This document shows positions 49,469 through 57,341 of a stretch of DNA of 64,000 nucleotides, in pieces (the stretch's first letter is position 1; every line of letters begins with the position of its first letter). The stretch comes from Deltaproteobacteria bacterium (GTDB lineage: Bacteria > Myxococcota > Kuafuiibacteriia > Kuafuiibacteriales > Kuafuiibacteriaceae): positions 930,001-994,000 of the forward strand of contig JADJBV010000001.1 in assembly GCA_016703535.1 (NCBI GenBank), read 5' to 3'. Made by a program: the position numbers and the translations under genes. The notes below the pieces were generated by a model. That model had not been told where the DNA came from and made no database searches. It saw nothing but the letters and a program-made list of their open reading frames with translations.

Positions 49469-49948
49469 ATGCGAGGGATCTGTGCGACCGCCGCCTTGAT
49501 GGTGGCTCTGCCATGGAGTGTGGCCCGGGCCGAAGCGCCCAAGCCTGAGGGGGCCAAGGCGGTGGAGACCGCCATCCGCACCGCACTCAACGCGGCGGGC
49601 CCGGGGATCGATGCCTGCGTCGAACGTTATTTGGTCGAGGTGCCCGGCGCCGACGGCAAGGCGACCTTGGACTTCACCGTCGCCAAAACCGGGCTGGTGG
49701 AAAAGTGCGTGATCGACGCGCCGCTGGAGAACGCTCGTTCCTTGCGGGAGTGCCTGGAGCGCACCGGCAAGGCCATCAAATTTCCTCAGCCGGGTGAGGG
49801 CGGCGCCACCTTGAAGGTGAGTGCGTTGATCAAGAAGGGCGCGAAGTTTCGCATCCCGGACCCTAACGAAAAGCCGCCGGCCGAAGAGGCCCCAAAGGAC
49901 GAGGGCTTCGTGCAGTTTTTCCCGACCGGCTGGGTGACCCCACAATGA
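49469..49948 (+). CDS. Secreted protein with AgmX/PglI-like C-terminal domain
   Basis: A 159-residue exported protein. Residues 1-21 form a signal peptide (ICATAALMVALPWSVARA). The mature domain fits the short TonB-C-like module found at the end of myxobacterial AgmX/PglI proteins: an early Cys in GIDACVERYL, the strand ATLDFTVAKTGLVEKCVID, then LRECLERTGKAIKFPQPGEG and a final strand ATLKVSALI. The four cysteines could form two disulfides. It overlaps the next secreted gene by 4 bp (ATGA). TAGTTT ends 9 nt before the ATG. The function is unknown. Confidence 0.72.
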   Translation: MRGICATAALMVALPWSVARAEAPKPEGAKAVETAIRTALNAAGPGIDACVERYLVEVPGADGKATLDFTVAKTGLVEKCVIDAPLENARSLRECLERTGKAIKFPQPGEGGATLKVSALIKKGAKFRIPDPNEKPPAEEAPKDEGFVQFFPTGWVTPQ

Positions 49949-50679
49949 AGGTCCAAGGCGCGTGGTTGTTGGCCTTGGGCCTGTTGCCCCAGGTGGCCTT
50001 GGCCCAAGGGCCGGGCGAAGAGCCCGACGGCAAAGAGGCCAAGCCGGGTACGGTCTACACCTTTTACGGGCTGCTGAAGCGCGAACAAGATCCGTCGTTG
50101 TCGGACGAAGAGAAGCTCAAGGACTGGCAAGAGTTCATCGAGCGAGCCAACCAACAGATCACCTACGCCAAAAAGGCGGTCGATCGCTGGAAGAACGAGG
50201 CCAAGGTGCGGCTGGTCGACGGCGCGGCCAAGGTCGACGCCGATGGCGCGGCGCCGCCCCGGGACAAGATCGAGAAGTGGCGCGAGGTCCAAAAGCTCTA
50301 CCCGAAGAGCCCCGAGGGCATTCGGGCCGGCAAACGCATCGCCTTTTGGACCCAAGAGGAGACCAAACGCCTGGTCGAGACCGCCGAAGAGGTGGAGCGG
50401 GCCAGGAGCGGCAAGGTCGAGCGGATTCAGGCTTGGCTAAAGGTCCTGGAGTGGACCGACAAGGGGCCCGAGGCCAAAGGCGCTGAAAAGCGGATCGGCG
50501 AACTTCAGGGCCAGGTCTACGCAGAGGCGCTGAGCGTCGACAAGATCGCCCGGGTCGACACCAAGACCAAACTCGACGCCTGGAGGGATGTGTTGGGCGG
50601 GCGACCGACGGCGAGCCAAAGCGAACAAGCCCGGACCCGCATCGCCGCTTTGGAGTCGGAGTTGGCGGGCCGAAACTGA
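49945..50679 (+). CDS. Secreted helical protein of unknown function
   Basis: A 244-residue exported protein. The signal peptide is MKVQGAWLLALGLLPQVALA with cleavage near LAQG. The mature part is highly charged and helical (EEKLKDWQEFIERANQQITY, ETKRLVETAEEVERARSGKV, TKTKLDAWRDVLGGRPTASQ) and resembles TPR-like or long-helix periplasmic proteins, without a recognised family. Its ATG overlaps the upstream gene by 4 bp, so the two secreted proteins are made together and may interact. It converges on the PilZ/DUF4388 gene 7 nt away. Confidence 0.72.
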   Translation: MKVQGAWLLALGLLPQVALAQGPGEEPDGKEAKPGTVYTFYGLLKREQDPSLSDEEKLKDWQEFIERANQQITYAKKAVDRWKNEAKVRLVDGAAKVDADGAAPPRDKIEKWREVQKLYPKSPEGIRAGKRIAFWTQEETKRLVETAEEVERARSGKVERIQAWLKVLEWTDKGPEAKGAEKRIGELQGQVYAEALSVDKIARVDTKTKLDAWRDVLGGRPTASQSEQARTRIAALESELAGRN

Positions 50680-50686
50680 GCCCTGA

Positions 50687-53600
50687 TCAGCGCCGACCTT
50701 CGCGGGCGGTGGTCAAGAGGTTGCGGTTGCGTTGGGAGGGGTCGAGTTCGACGGCGGTCTCCAACATCTCGATGGCCGCCACCCGATCGCCTCGCATCAA
50801 CGCCACTTCACCTTGCTTGACCAACATCTCGGCCGCGTATTGCCGTTCGGTCTGATCGAAGAGCTGCTTTCGGTAGGCTGAACGTTTGGCGGGATCATTC
50901 AAGACCCCATAGGCGGTGTCGATCGACTCGACGATCGCTTTGACCAACTTCTGCAGCTCTTCGGGGAGGTCTCGGAAGGGCCCGCGCGGCGAAAACTCGG
51001 AGCGAAGTTTTTCGTAGGCCGGCCGGTAGTTCCGGTGGTGGGCCGACCAGTGCACCCCCAAGACCTCGAAGTGGTTGACGCCGGTGACCAACCGCAAGCG
51101 GTCTTGCAACTCTTTGCGGACCCGGGCGTTGGCCGCGTTGTCGGCGGTGGTTTTGGTGGAGGCGTGGCGCACCATCCGGGCGTTGCCGTCGGTGAAGCGG
51201 ACCAGCCCCAACGCCAAACACACGCCGACCAGGCGGAGTGAGGCCAACTTGCCGACCGGGCTGCCCATACAGGCGTCGTTGATGCTTTTGGTCCCGTCCA
51301 GCTGCAGCTCCAGGAACCGCATCTCCTTGGGCTGGAGCGCCAAGCTGGTGCTGGCCGCCTCAAGGGAGATGTTGGGCGCCACCGCCCGAGACAGGTTTTT
51401 GGCGAAGAGGGCCTCCAGCTCCGGGATCCCCAAGGACTCGAAGCGATCCCGGAGGTAACGGCCGAGTACGGTCAGGCCCTTGGTCAACACCAGGTCGGCG
51501 TCACCTGGGGGCTCGCTCCACTCGGCGACCTCGAAGGTCCCCTTCTTCCACTCGAAGGCACCCTGGACCCGGAGCCGAGATTGTTCGCGGATCGCCGTCG
51601 AAAGATCGGTCTTCTTGACCAGGCCGAGCAGAACCAAAACCCGGCCCAGGCTCTTGCCGGTCAACTTGCTCTTCTCCAACGCGTCCCTCAGCTGAGACTC
51701 GTGGATCCGCTTTTGGGTGACCAAGATCCGACCCAGGCCCGAGGCCTCTTCGTAGGGCGCGGCTTGGACGAAGGCCACGCTGCCCTCGTGCAACCAGATG
51801 GAGCGTTTGTTGGGGCTGGAGGTCAGGTGCAACACCGCGCGGCCGCCTTGCCGCACCAGATATTCGAAGACCGCCAGACAAGAAGATTGGGTGATGCCGC
51901 TGGCGTGTTCGATGCGGCGGGACTGAAAGTCGAGGATCTCGGCGGGCCCCGGCGGATCGCTGAGGCTGCCGCTGAAGGTGGCCAAGGGGGTGGCCAAGAT
52001 GGCGGCGCTCGGGGTTCGGATCTGGGCCTCATCGGGATCCAACGGCGCGGCCAGATCCTCGGAGCGGTGGGGATCGACGAGCAGCAGCTCTTCCAGCCGA
52101 TGGATCGCGTCGGCCAGCCCGCCGATCGAAAAGCCGACTCGACCCGCGTCGGCGAAGACCACGTCTGCCTCGAGGGTCACCGTGGTGATCGCCCCCGACA
52201 GGGACACCTTCAGGCGTTTTTTGCCGCGGATCGGCAGCGGCGGTGACTCCACGAACAAGCCGCCGTTCTTCAGGTTTACGTCCAGCTCGTGCCGAAGGTC
52301 CTTCTTGCGGCGGAAGGTGACGACGTCGCCGACCAAGCGAGGCGTCTCCGGCGGTCCTTCATCTTCGACCGGGGCCGGCGGCCGAGATCCGACGGAAGGG
52401 GGTTCGGCCTGGGGCCGCAGGTCGATGGTCGCTGGCGCCGGCTCCGGCGCGGGCGTCGGTGGTGGTGGCGCCGCCACGATCGGCGCGGGTCGAAGGGGTT
52501 CGGGCGCGGCGGGGGCCTCGGGCAAGACCACCGGGACCGGCTTGGGCGCGATCCCCAAGGTCCCCAAGGCCTCGAGCAGGGCTTCGGTCGACTCTCTCAG
52601 CAGCTCGGCGACCGGCTCGGCCGCCAGCTTGAGGGTCACGAAGGGCCCCACCCGAGCGACGATCTCGGCCTCCAAAGAGATCACCCGCACCCCGGCGATC
52701 TTCACCGAGACCTTTTCGCCGGGCGCACCGTCCGGCCCGCCGTAAACCGTCAAAGCGCCGTGCCGGATCTCGCCCAGGTATCGACCCAACAGATCCGCGA
52801 CGTCGGTCACCCGCAAGACGCCCCCGCGGGTCATCCGAGGCAGGGGCCAGGTTTTGTCATCCAAGGCCTCGGCGGCCAAGAGCGGCACCGACGGGGGCGG
52901 CGGCGCGGGCGCCTGGACCACCGGGGTGTCGGCGGTTGGATCGCCCTTCGGTTCTTCGACCTCCAGGGCCTGTGGTTCGTCGGGAGGCGGGACCTCGGAG
53001 GACGGGGCCTCGACCTCGGGCTCGGGCGCGACCTCAACTTCGTCCTCGGGTTGAAGCTCGGGGGCAACGCCGACCTCTGGCTCCAGCTCCGGTTCGGCCT
53101 CGACCTCCGGTTCGGCCTCGACCTCCGGTTCGGCTTCCGGGTCCGGCGCCGGGGCATCACCGCGGGTGTGGGGTTCGGGATCGAGATCTTCTTCGGGCGC
53201 GCCGGCGGGCCCCAACAGCGGGTTCAGGCGGATCGCCGAACCTTCGAGGGGTGGGGGAGGGAGATCGTCGGAGTCGATGTCCGAGCTGCGCAGCCGGCGG
53301 ACCTCGTTCACCTCCGGGATCGGCTCGTCGTAGGTTTGATCCTCGCGCCCGGGAATTCGCCGCAGATCTTCGGTCGGCAACACCCCGGCGCGTTCGAAGC
53401 CAAAAGGAGGTTCAGTGAGGATGGTCTCCTCCCGGGGCGGAGCTCGTCGTCCCCCTCGGGCTCGGAAGGTCTCCTCGAGATCGCCGAGATCGGCCCGCAA
53501 CACCGGGAAAGAGCCGGTTTCGGCCTCATCTTCTTCGGTGATGTGCACGACCGCGGCCCCTTGGCTCCGGGGCAGGTCGTCGGTGGTGCTGCCGGGCAGC

Positions 53601-53950
53601 GGGCCGATGATGGTCGCCTCTTGGGGCGGGGGTGCGTGGGAGGCCTCGACCTGTTGGCCCAGGCGATCGAGCCGCGGCAACAGCTCGGCCTCGAAGTCCT
53701 CGAACTCCAGGCCCACCGAACCATCACGAATGAAGACCACGATCGCGGTGGCCGCCACCCGTCGATCGATCCCAGGCGCCTCGATCTCGACCGAAAGTGC
53801 GGAGCGAAGCTCGAACTGGCGGCGGCTCCGGACAAAAGCGCGACCCCGGCCCAGGTTGCCGGCCAACTCGGAGAGGAAGTGATCCGCGTCCACGAAGCGG
53901 ATCACGTTGTCGGCCCCGAGCTGGGCCGGACTCGAGCTCGGGCTGGCCAT
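50687..53950 (-). CDS. Multidomain PilZ/DUF4388/J-like regulator
   Basis: A 1087-residue cytoplasmic protein. Residues about 14-90 look like a first PilZ-type barrel. Residues 90-370 are an acidic Pro/Glu/Val-rich linker with a tandem EPEVEA repeat. A second PilZ-like domain spans about 375-465, and a third about 540-607 (RRKKDLRHELDVNLKNGGLF is a PilZ-like start). Residues 687-825 match a DUF4388/MshEN-like module (GLGRILVTQKRIHESQLRDA, KSLGRVLVLLGLVKKTDL, FEWKKGTFEV). Residues 957-1023 resemble a DnaJ J-domain (NHFEVLGVHWSAHHRNYRPA, AYGVLNDPAKRSAYRK), but the catalytic HPD is missing. A TPR-like pair closes the chain. No output enzyme is visible. It probably integrates c-di-GMP and protein contacts. 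It is divergent from a small membrane protein gene. Confidence 0.75.
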   Translation of the reverse strand: MASPSSSPAQLGADNVIRFVDADHFLSELAGNLGRGRAFVRSRRQFELRSALSVEIEAPGIDRRVAATAIVVFIRDGSVGLEFEDFEAELLPRLDRLGQQVEASHAPPPQEATIIGPLPGSTTDDLPRSQGAAVVHITEEDEAETGSFPVLRADLGDLEETFRARGGRRAPPREETILTEPPFGFERAGVLPTEDLRRIPGREDQTYDEPIPEVNEVRRLRSSDIDSDDLPPPPLEGSAIRLNPLLGPAGAPEEDLDPEPHTRGDAPAPDPEAEPEVEAEPEVEAEPELEPEVGVAPELQPEDEVEVAPEPEVEAPSSEVPPPDEPQALEVEEPKGDPTADTPVVQAPAPPPPSVPLLAAEALDDKTWPLPRMTRGGVLRVTDVADLLGRYLGEIRHGALTVYGGPDGAPGEKVSVKIAGVRVISLEAEIVARVGPFVTLKLAAEPVAELLRESTEALLEALGTLGIAPKPVPVVLPEAPAAPEPLRPAPIVAAPPPPTPAPEPAPATIDLRPQAEPPSVGSRPPAPVEDEGPPETPRLVGDVVTFRRKKDLRHELDVNLKNGGLFVESPPLPIRGKKRLKVSLSGAITTVTLEADVVFADAGRVGFSIGGLADAIHRLEELLLVDPHRSEDLAAPLDPDEAQIRTPSAAILATPLATFSGSLSDPPGPAEILDFQSRRIEHASGITQSSCLAVFEYLVRQGGRAVLHLTSSPNKRSIWLHEGSVAFVQAAPYEEASGLGRILVTQKRIHESQLRDALEKSKLTGKSLGRVLVLLGLVKKTDLSTAIREQSRLRVQGAFEWKKGTFEVAEWSEPPGDADLVLTKGLTVLGRYLRDRFESLGIPELEALFAKNLSRAVAPNISLEAASTSLALQPKEMRFLELQLDGTKSINDACMGSPVGKLASLRLVGVCLALGLVRFTDGNARMVRHASTKTTADNAANARVRKELQDRLRLVTGVNHFEVLGVHWSAHHRNYRPAYEKLRSEFSPRGPFRDLPEELQKLVKAIVESIDTAYGVLNDPAKRSAYRKQLFDQTERQYAAEMLVKQGEVALMRGDRVAAIEMLETAVELDPSQRNRNLLTTAREGRR
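51093..51108. repeat. Dispersed palindrome, one mismatch
   Basis: CGCAAGCGGTCTTGCA matches TGCAA-N6-TTGCA at 9 of 10 positions. It is inside the PilZ/DUF4388 gene. Confidence 0.4.
53087..53135. repeat. 18-bp tandem repeat encoding the EPEVEA linker
   Basis: The unit CTCCGGTTCGGCCTCGAC occurs twice in a row, followed by a partial third copy. It codes for the Glu/Pro/Val/Ala repeat of the linker and could vary in copy number by slippage. Confidence 0.7.
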
Positions 53951-54056
53951 CCGGGGCTCATCCTACATAGCCTGGGGATCCTCTGCTACGGGTCTTTTCG
54001 GGCGGAGTGGATCGGCGGCCCTCAGTTTGCTAGCGTCCGCCCCGGCAGCCTCTACC

Positions 54057-54623
54057 GTGTCGAAGCCCAACCCACCCGAGGGCTACTTCCTCTACCAGGA
54101 CGCCTCTGGTCAGCTCTTTATTGCCGACACGCTCGAAGGGATCCCGGACGCCTATCGGGCCATGGCCAAACGCCTCTCCCTGGACGAGGCCAAGGTGGTG
54201 GCCTCCAAGGTCGAGACCACCGCCGAACAAGCCAAGGCCAAGGCGACCCAGGCCCAAAAGGGCGTGCTCAAGACCGCCAAAAACGTGCAGCGGGACGTCG
54301 GTGACGTGATCCCCTTCGTCAAGTCGCTGGACCTGCCCTCGGTCGGCTTCGGCTTCGCCTTTGCGTTGGCCTTCGTGTTGGTCTTCACCGTCGTCAAGAA
54401 GGCCGGGGGGATCGTCCTCAAGTTGGCCCTGCTGATCGCCGTCGTCGCGTTTTTGGGGGGCTCCTATTTTGGGTGGTTGCGCCGGGCGGCGGGGCTTGGG
54501 AGTGACGGGATGTCGAGCCCCACCGAACTCATCCAGGACGCCAAAGACGCGGCCAACGACGCCAAAAAACGCCTCGAGAACCAAGAGAAGATGCTGAAGA
54601 AGATCGATGAGGGCGGGCGATGA
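54057..54623 (+). CDS. Small membrane protein of unknown function
   Basis: A 188-residue protein. A soluble N-terminal 95 residues includes a helical Lys/Ala stretch (AEQAKAKATQAQKGVLKTAK). Two membrane helices follow (residues about 100-150: VGFGFAFALAFVLVFTVV and LALLIAVVAFLGGSYFG), then a charged coiled tail (DAANDAKKRLENQEKMLKKI). No family was recognised. The GTG start is chosen because the longer frame overlaps the divergent PilZ gene; TAGCGT lies 20 nt upstream. It overlaps the DUF971 gene by 4 bp and opens a four-gene operon. Confidence 0.7.
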   Translation: MSKPNPPEGYFLYQDASGQLFIADTLEGIPDAYRAMAKRLSLDEAKVVASKVETTAEQAKAKATQAQKGVLKTAKNVQRDVGDVIPFVKSLDLPSVGFGFAFALAFVLVFTVVKKAGGIVLKLALLIAVVAFLGGSYFGWLRRAAGLGSDGMSSPTELIQDAKDAANDAKKRLENQEKMLKKIDEGGR

Positions 54624-54919
54624 GCCGGCGCCCCGAAGAAGTGAAGCTCGACCGGGAAAACGGTCGGATCATCATCAAGTGGGACGACGGCAGCCGCCTG
54701 CAGTACCTTTACGACCCACTCCGCAACGCCTGCCCCTGCGCCGGTTGTCGGGGCCACAGCCCTGGTGAGGTCGAGCCCCCCAACGTGGTGGGCGCGATCT
54801 GCCGCGGAATTTATGAGGTGGGCACCTACGCCCTCCGGTTCGATTGGTCCGATGGCCACACGACCGGCATCTACACCTGGTCCTATCTCGAAGAGATCGG
54901 CCAGCCCGTCATCGCCTGA
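54620..54919 (+). CDS. DUF971 (gamma-butyrobetaine hydroxylase N-domain-like) protein
   Basis: A 99-residue protein that is nearly all one DUF971 domain. DGSRLQYLYDPLRNACPCAG and CRGHSPGEV contain the three-Cys/His zinc-like motif CPCAGCRGH; the C-terminal strand-rich part (YALRFDWSDGHTTGIYTWSY, LEEIG) is characteristic. This domain occurs alone, or fused to Mrp/ApbC iron-sulfur proteins and to gamma-butyrobetaine dioxygenase; the stand-alone form has been linked to iron-sulfur metabolism but is not well defined. The ATG overlaps the membrane protein stop (ATGA). A HEAT-repeat gene follows 11 nt later. Confidence 0.88.
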   Translation: MSRRPEEVKLDRENGRIIIKWDDGSRLQYLYDPLRNACPCAGCRGHSPGEVEPPNVVGAICRGIYEVGTYALRFDWSDGHTTGIYTWSYLEEIGQPVIA

Positions 54920-54930
54920 AGGACCCGATC

Positions 54931-56685
54931 ATGGCCGCCAAGCCCAAAAAAACCGCCTCCAGTCCGGCCCCCGAAGCCGCCGAGGTCGCGCCCGCGACGG
55001 AGACCACGACCCCTCCGCCGAGCCCACCGGAAGCCGCCGAAGCGCCGCCCCTGGATGAGCGAGGCCGGGCCCTGATCGAGCTCCTCGATCACAAACGGGG
55101 GGATCGGCGGATGGCGGCGGCGATCGTGATCGCTGAGCTGCAGATCGGCGGCCCGGCGGTGCTGGACGCCCTGCGCAAGGCGGTGCGGCGCTTCGACGAC
55201 CCCACCTTGCGGCGATATGGCGCGGAGGCCATCGCCGCCATCGGCTCTCGCACCATCGTCCAAGATCTGCGCCCCTTGCTGAAGGATCCGGAGCCCGAGG
55301 TCCGGGACACGGCCAAGCGGATCTTGTCGTCGGGCAAGGGCGTGACCCTGGACGATCTCAAGGACATGTTGAGCCAAAAGGACGATCGCCAGAAGACCTC
55401 GGCGATCGCGGTTTTGGGCGCACTTTCCGGCCCGGCGGCTCGGCGCCTCCTCCTTGAGCAGCTGGAGGACGACTCCCAGCGGGTGGTCGACGCGGCTCGG
55501 GACGCGCTGCGCCCGATGTTGTCCGACGCCAGCGGCATCGACGCCCTGGAGGCGGTCGAAGAGATCCAGTCCTTGGCCGAAGAGCGGCGCCTGTCGACCA
55601 AGGCGTCTTTTGCGCTGGCGGTGATCGATCTGCTCGGCCACGTGCCCAACGAAGGAGCGGCCGACGTGTTGACCGCCATCTCGGCGATGGGCGGCCTGTC
55701 GTTGGAGGTCCGGACCGCGGCGCTGCAGACGGTGCGGCGGGTCATCCAAGGCAAAAAGCCGAGCCAAAAGGTCTTCCGATTTTTGCTGGAGATCTTGGAG
55801 GCCGGCCACCCGGCGGCGCTCCTCGGGCCCGCGGCCGACGCCTTGACGGGCATCGAGGTGCCCCTGGCGCTGGAGCCTCGGGTCCGGGCCTTGACCACCT
55901 CGGAACAAGCGGTGGCTCGGCGTTGGTCGTTGCGGGCCCTCGGCACCTTGGACACCGCGCCGGCGGCCAAGGCGATCGCCAAGGCGGTCGAGGCCGGCGA
56001 CGCCACCGATCGGGAGGTGGCCCTCGAGACCGCGCTGTTGACCGCCAGCGGCAAAAGCGCCCTGGCCAAGTTGCTGACCACCATGACCGACGAGGCCAAG
56101 GCCCGTTTGGTGGCCAACGCCTTGAAGAAGACCGCGACCACTTTGTTGCCGGCGGCCCTCCACACCTTGGAGAGTGCGGTGCTCGAGGTCCCGCCCGGGA
56201 TCTCCCAGCTGATCTTGGAGGTCTTGAAGCAGGTCGGCGGCGGCAGCACCGGCAAGGCCCAAGAGACCCTGCTCGACAGCGCCCATCGGGCCAAAAAGAA
56301 GGGTCAGTGGCACGACGCGGTCGAGCTGTACAAGCGGCTGGCCCAGGGCAACATCAACGACGCCGAGGCGCGTTTTCAGCAGGGCCTCTGCGAGCTGAAG
56401 TTGTCGCGTCGTTTGTTGTCCCGAGGCGGCAAGAGCAACGAACCCTGCATCTTGACCTTCCACTCTTTGATTCGGGCCCGGGACTTTCCGCTGATCGAAC
56501 GCCTGAAGTCGGAGCGCCTGACCGCCGAAGAGCTCTACTTCTTGGGCTTTTCTTTGGCCGAACACAGCGAGGCCGCGCAAGGATTGGGTGGCGACATCCT
56601 GACCTTGGTCGCCGAGTCCGACGAAGATCCCAAACTCCGCCAGATGGCCCACAACAAGCTGGTCACCATGGGCTTCACCGAGTGA
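54931..56685 (+). CDS. Large HEAT-repeat protein
   Basis: A 584-residue cytoplasmic scaffold. After a Pro/Ala-rich N-terminal 45 residues, HEAT/PBS-type repeats run from about 50 to 400 (PTLRRYGAEAIAAIGSRTIV, DPEPEVRDTAKRILSSG, KTSAIAVLGALSGPAARRLL, ARRWSLRALGTLDTAPAAKA). Residues 450-584 look like TPR-type helices (KGQWHDAVELYKRLAQGNIN, SFSLAEHSEAA region). No enzymatic motif is present. It lies between the DUF971 gene and a 213-residue unknown, with which it overlaps by 4 bp. Scaffolding or assembly of a complex is the likeliest role. Confidence 0.8.
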   Translation: MAAKPKKTASSPAPEAAEVAPATETTTPPPSPPEAAEAPPLDERGRALIELLDHKRGDRRMAAAIVIAELQIGGPAVLDALRKAVRRFDDPTLRRYGAEAIAAIGSRTIVQDLRPLLKDPEPEVRDTAKRILSSGKGVTLDDLKDMLSQKDDRQKTSAIAVLGALSGPAARRLLLEQLEDDSQRVVDAARDALRPMLSDASGIDALEAVEEIQSLAEERRLSTKASFALAVIDLLGHVPNEGAADVLTAISAMGGLSLEVRTAALQTVRRVIQGKKPSQKVFRFLLEILEAGHPAALLGPAADALTGIEVPLALEPRVRALTTSEQAVARRWSLRALGTLDTAPAAKAIAKAVEAGDATDREVALETALLTASGKSALAKLLTTMTDEAKARLVANALKKTATTLLPAALHTLESAVLEVPPGISQLILEVLKQVGGGSTGKAQETLLDSAHRAKKKGQWHDAVELYKRLAQGNINDAEARFQQGLCELKLSRRLLSRGGKSNEPCILTFHSLIRARDFPLIERLKSERLTAEELYFLGFSLAEHSEAAQGLGGDILTLVAESDEDPKLRQMAHNKLVTMGFTE

Positions 56686-57323
56686 GCGACGAGGGGCTCG
56701 CCGACACGACGATCGTCGACCTGCACCGGGCTGAGGAGCAGGAATTGGTGGTCGCCTCGGTCGAAGGTGAGGCCTTTTGGGTGAAAGAAGCCACCCAACC
56801 CAAAGAGCGGCTCCTCGTCGGCCAGACCCTCTCCTACGAACACACCCTCGCCTTGGGGCCCGGGGCCCAGGTGGTGGTCGCCGGGTTGATGCTCAAGGGG
56901 GGGCGTCGGGGCAAGGCCCACACCTTCGTCCGCTCCACCGCCTTTCGGCCCTCTCCGGGGCGCGAGGACGTCCCCCAGCTGATGGCCCACCTGGAGCAGA
57001 TCGAGGAGCAGCTGCGGCCTTTGGGAGAAGATCCGCTCCTGGCCGAACCCGGCCCCGTGACGCCCTACGAAAAGGCCCAAAGCGCCGAGTACGCCCGGCT
57101 CAACCTGACCCTCCCGGTGGCCCGGACCCTGGACGAATCGATGGCCCGGATGGTGCGAGCGGTCCTCCTGTTCGTGTCGGAGGATACCGCCTTCGTCGCC
57201 TTCGCCCGCCTGTCGGTGCCCAAACTCCGGACCTTGATGGCCGAGCTCGACCGGCCGATCCACCCCCATTTGGTGGAGGAAGGGGTGATCGACGAGCTGC
57301 TCTTGCGCGTCTACGGCAGGTAG
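56682..57323 (+). CDS. Conserved-looking protein of unknown function
   Basis: A 213-residue cytoplasmic protein that I do not recognise. The first 90 residues look like an all-beta domain (QELVVASVEGEAFWVKEATQ, LSYEHTLALGPGAQVVVAGL). The rest is mainly helical (DVPQLMAHLEQIEEQLRPLG, LDESMARMVRAVLLFVSEDT, LSVPKLRTLMAELDRP). It has no signal peptide, no cysteines and no known motif. The GTG start overlaps the HEAT gene stop by 4 bp. It is the last gene before a new promoter and the cyclic-nucleotide-binding gene. Confidence 0.7.
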   Translation: MSDEGLADTTIVDLHRAEEQELVVASVEGEAFWVKEATQPKERLLVGQTLSYEHTLALGPGAQVVVAGLMLKGGRRGKAHTFVRSTAFRPSPGREDVPQLMAHLEQIEEQLRPLGEDPLLAEPGPVTPYEKAQSAEYARLNLTLPVARTLDESMARMVRAVLLFVSEDTAFVAFARLSVPKLRTLMAELDRPIHPHLVEEGVIDELLLRVYGR

Positions 57324-57333
57324 CGGCTAGAAT
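57303..57333 (+). promoter_or_regulatory. Promoter of the cyclic-nucleotide-binding gene, near-leaderless
   Basis: A good TAGAAT -10 box ends 8 nt before the ATG at 57342. The -35 box (TTGCGC, 19-nt spacer) is weaker. It lies over the end of the preceding gene. Confidence 0.5.
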
Positions 57334-57341
57334 CGCCCCGA

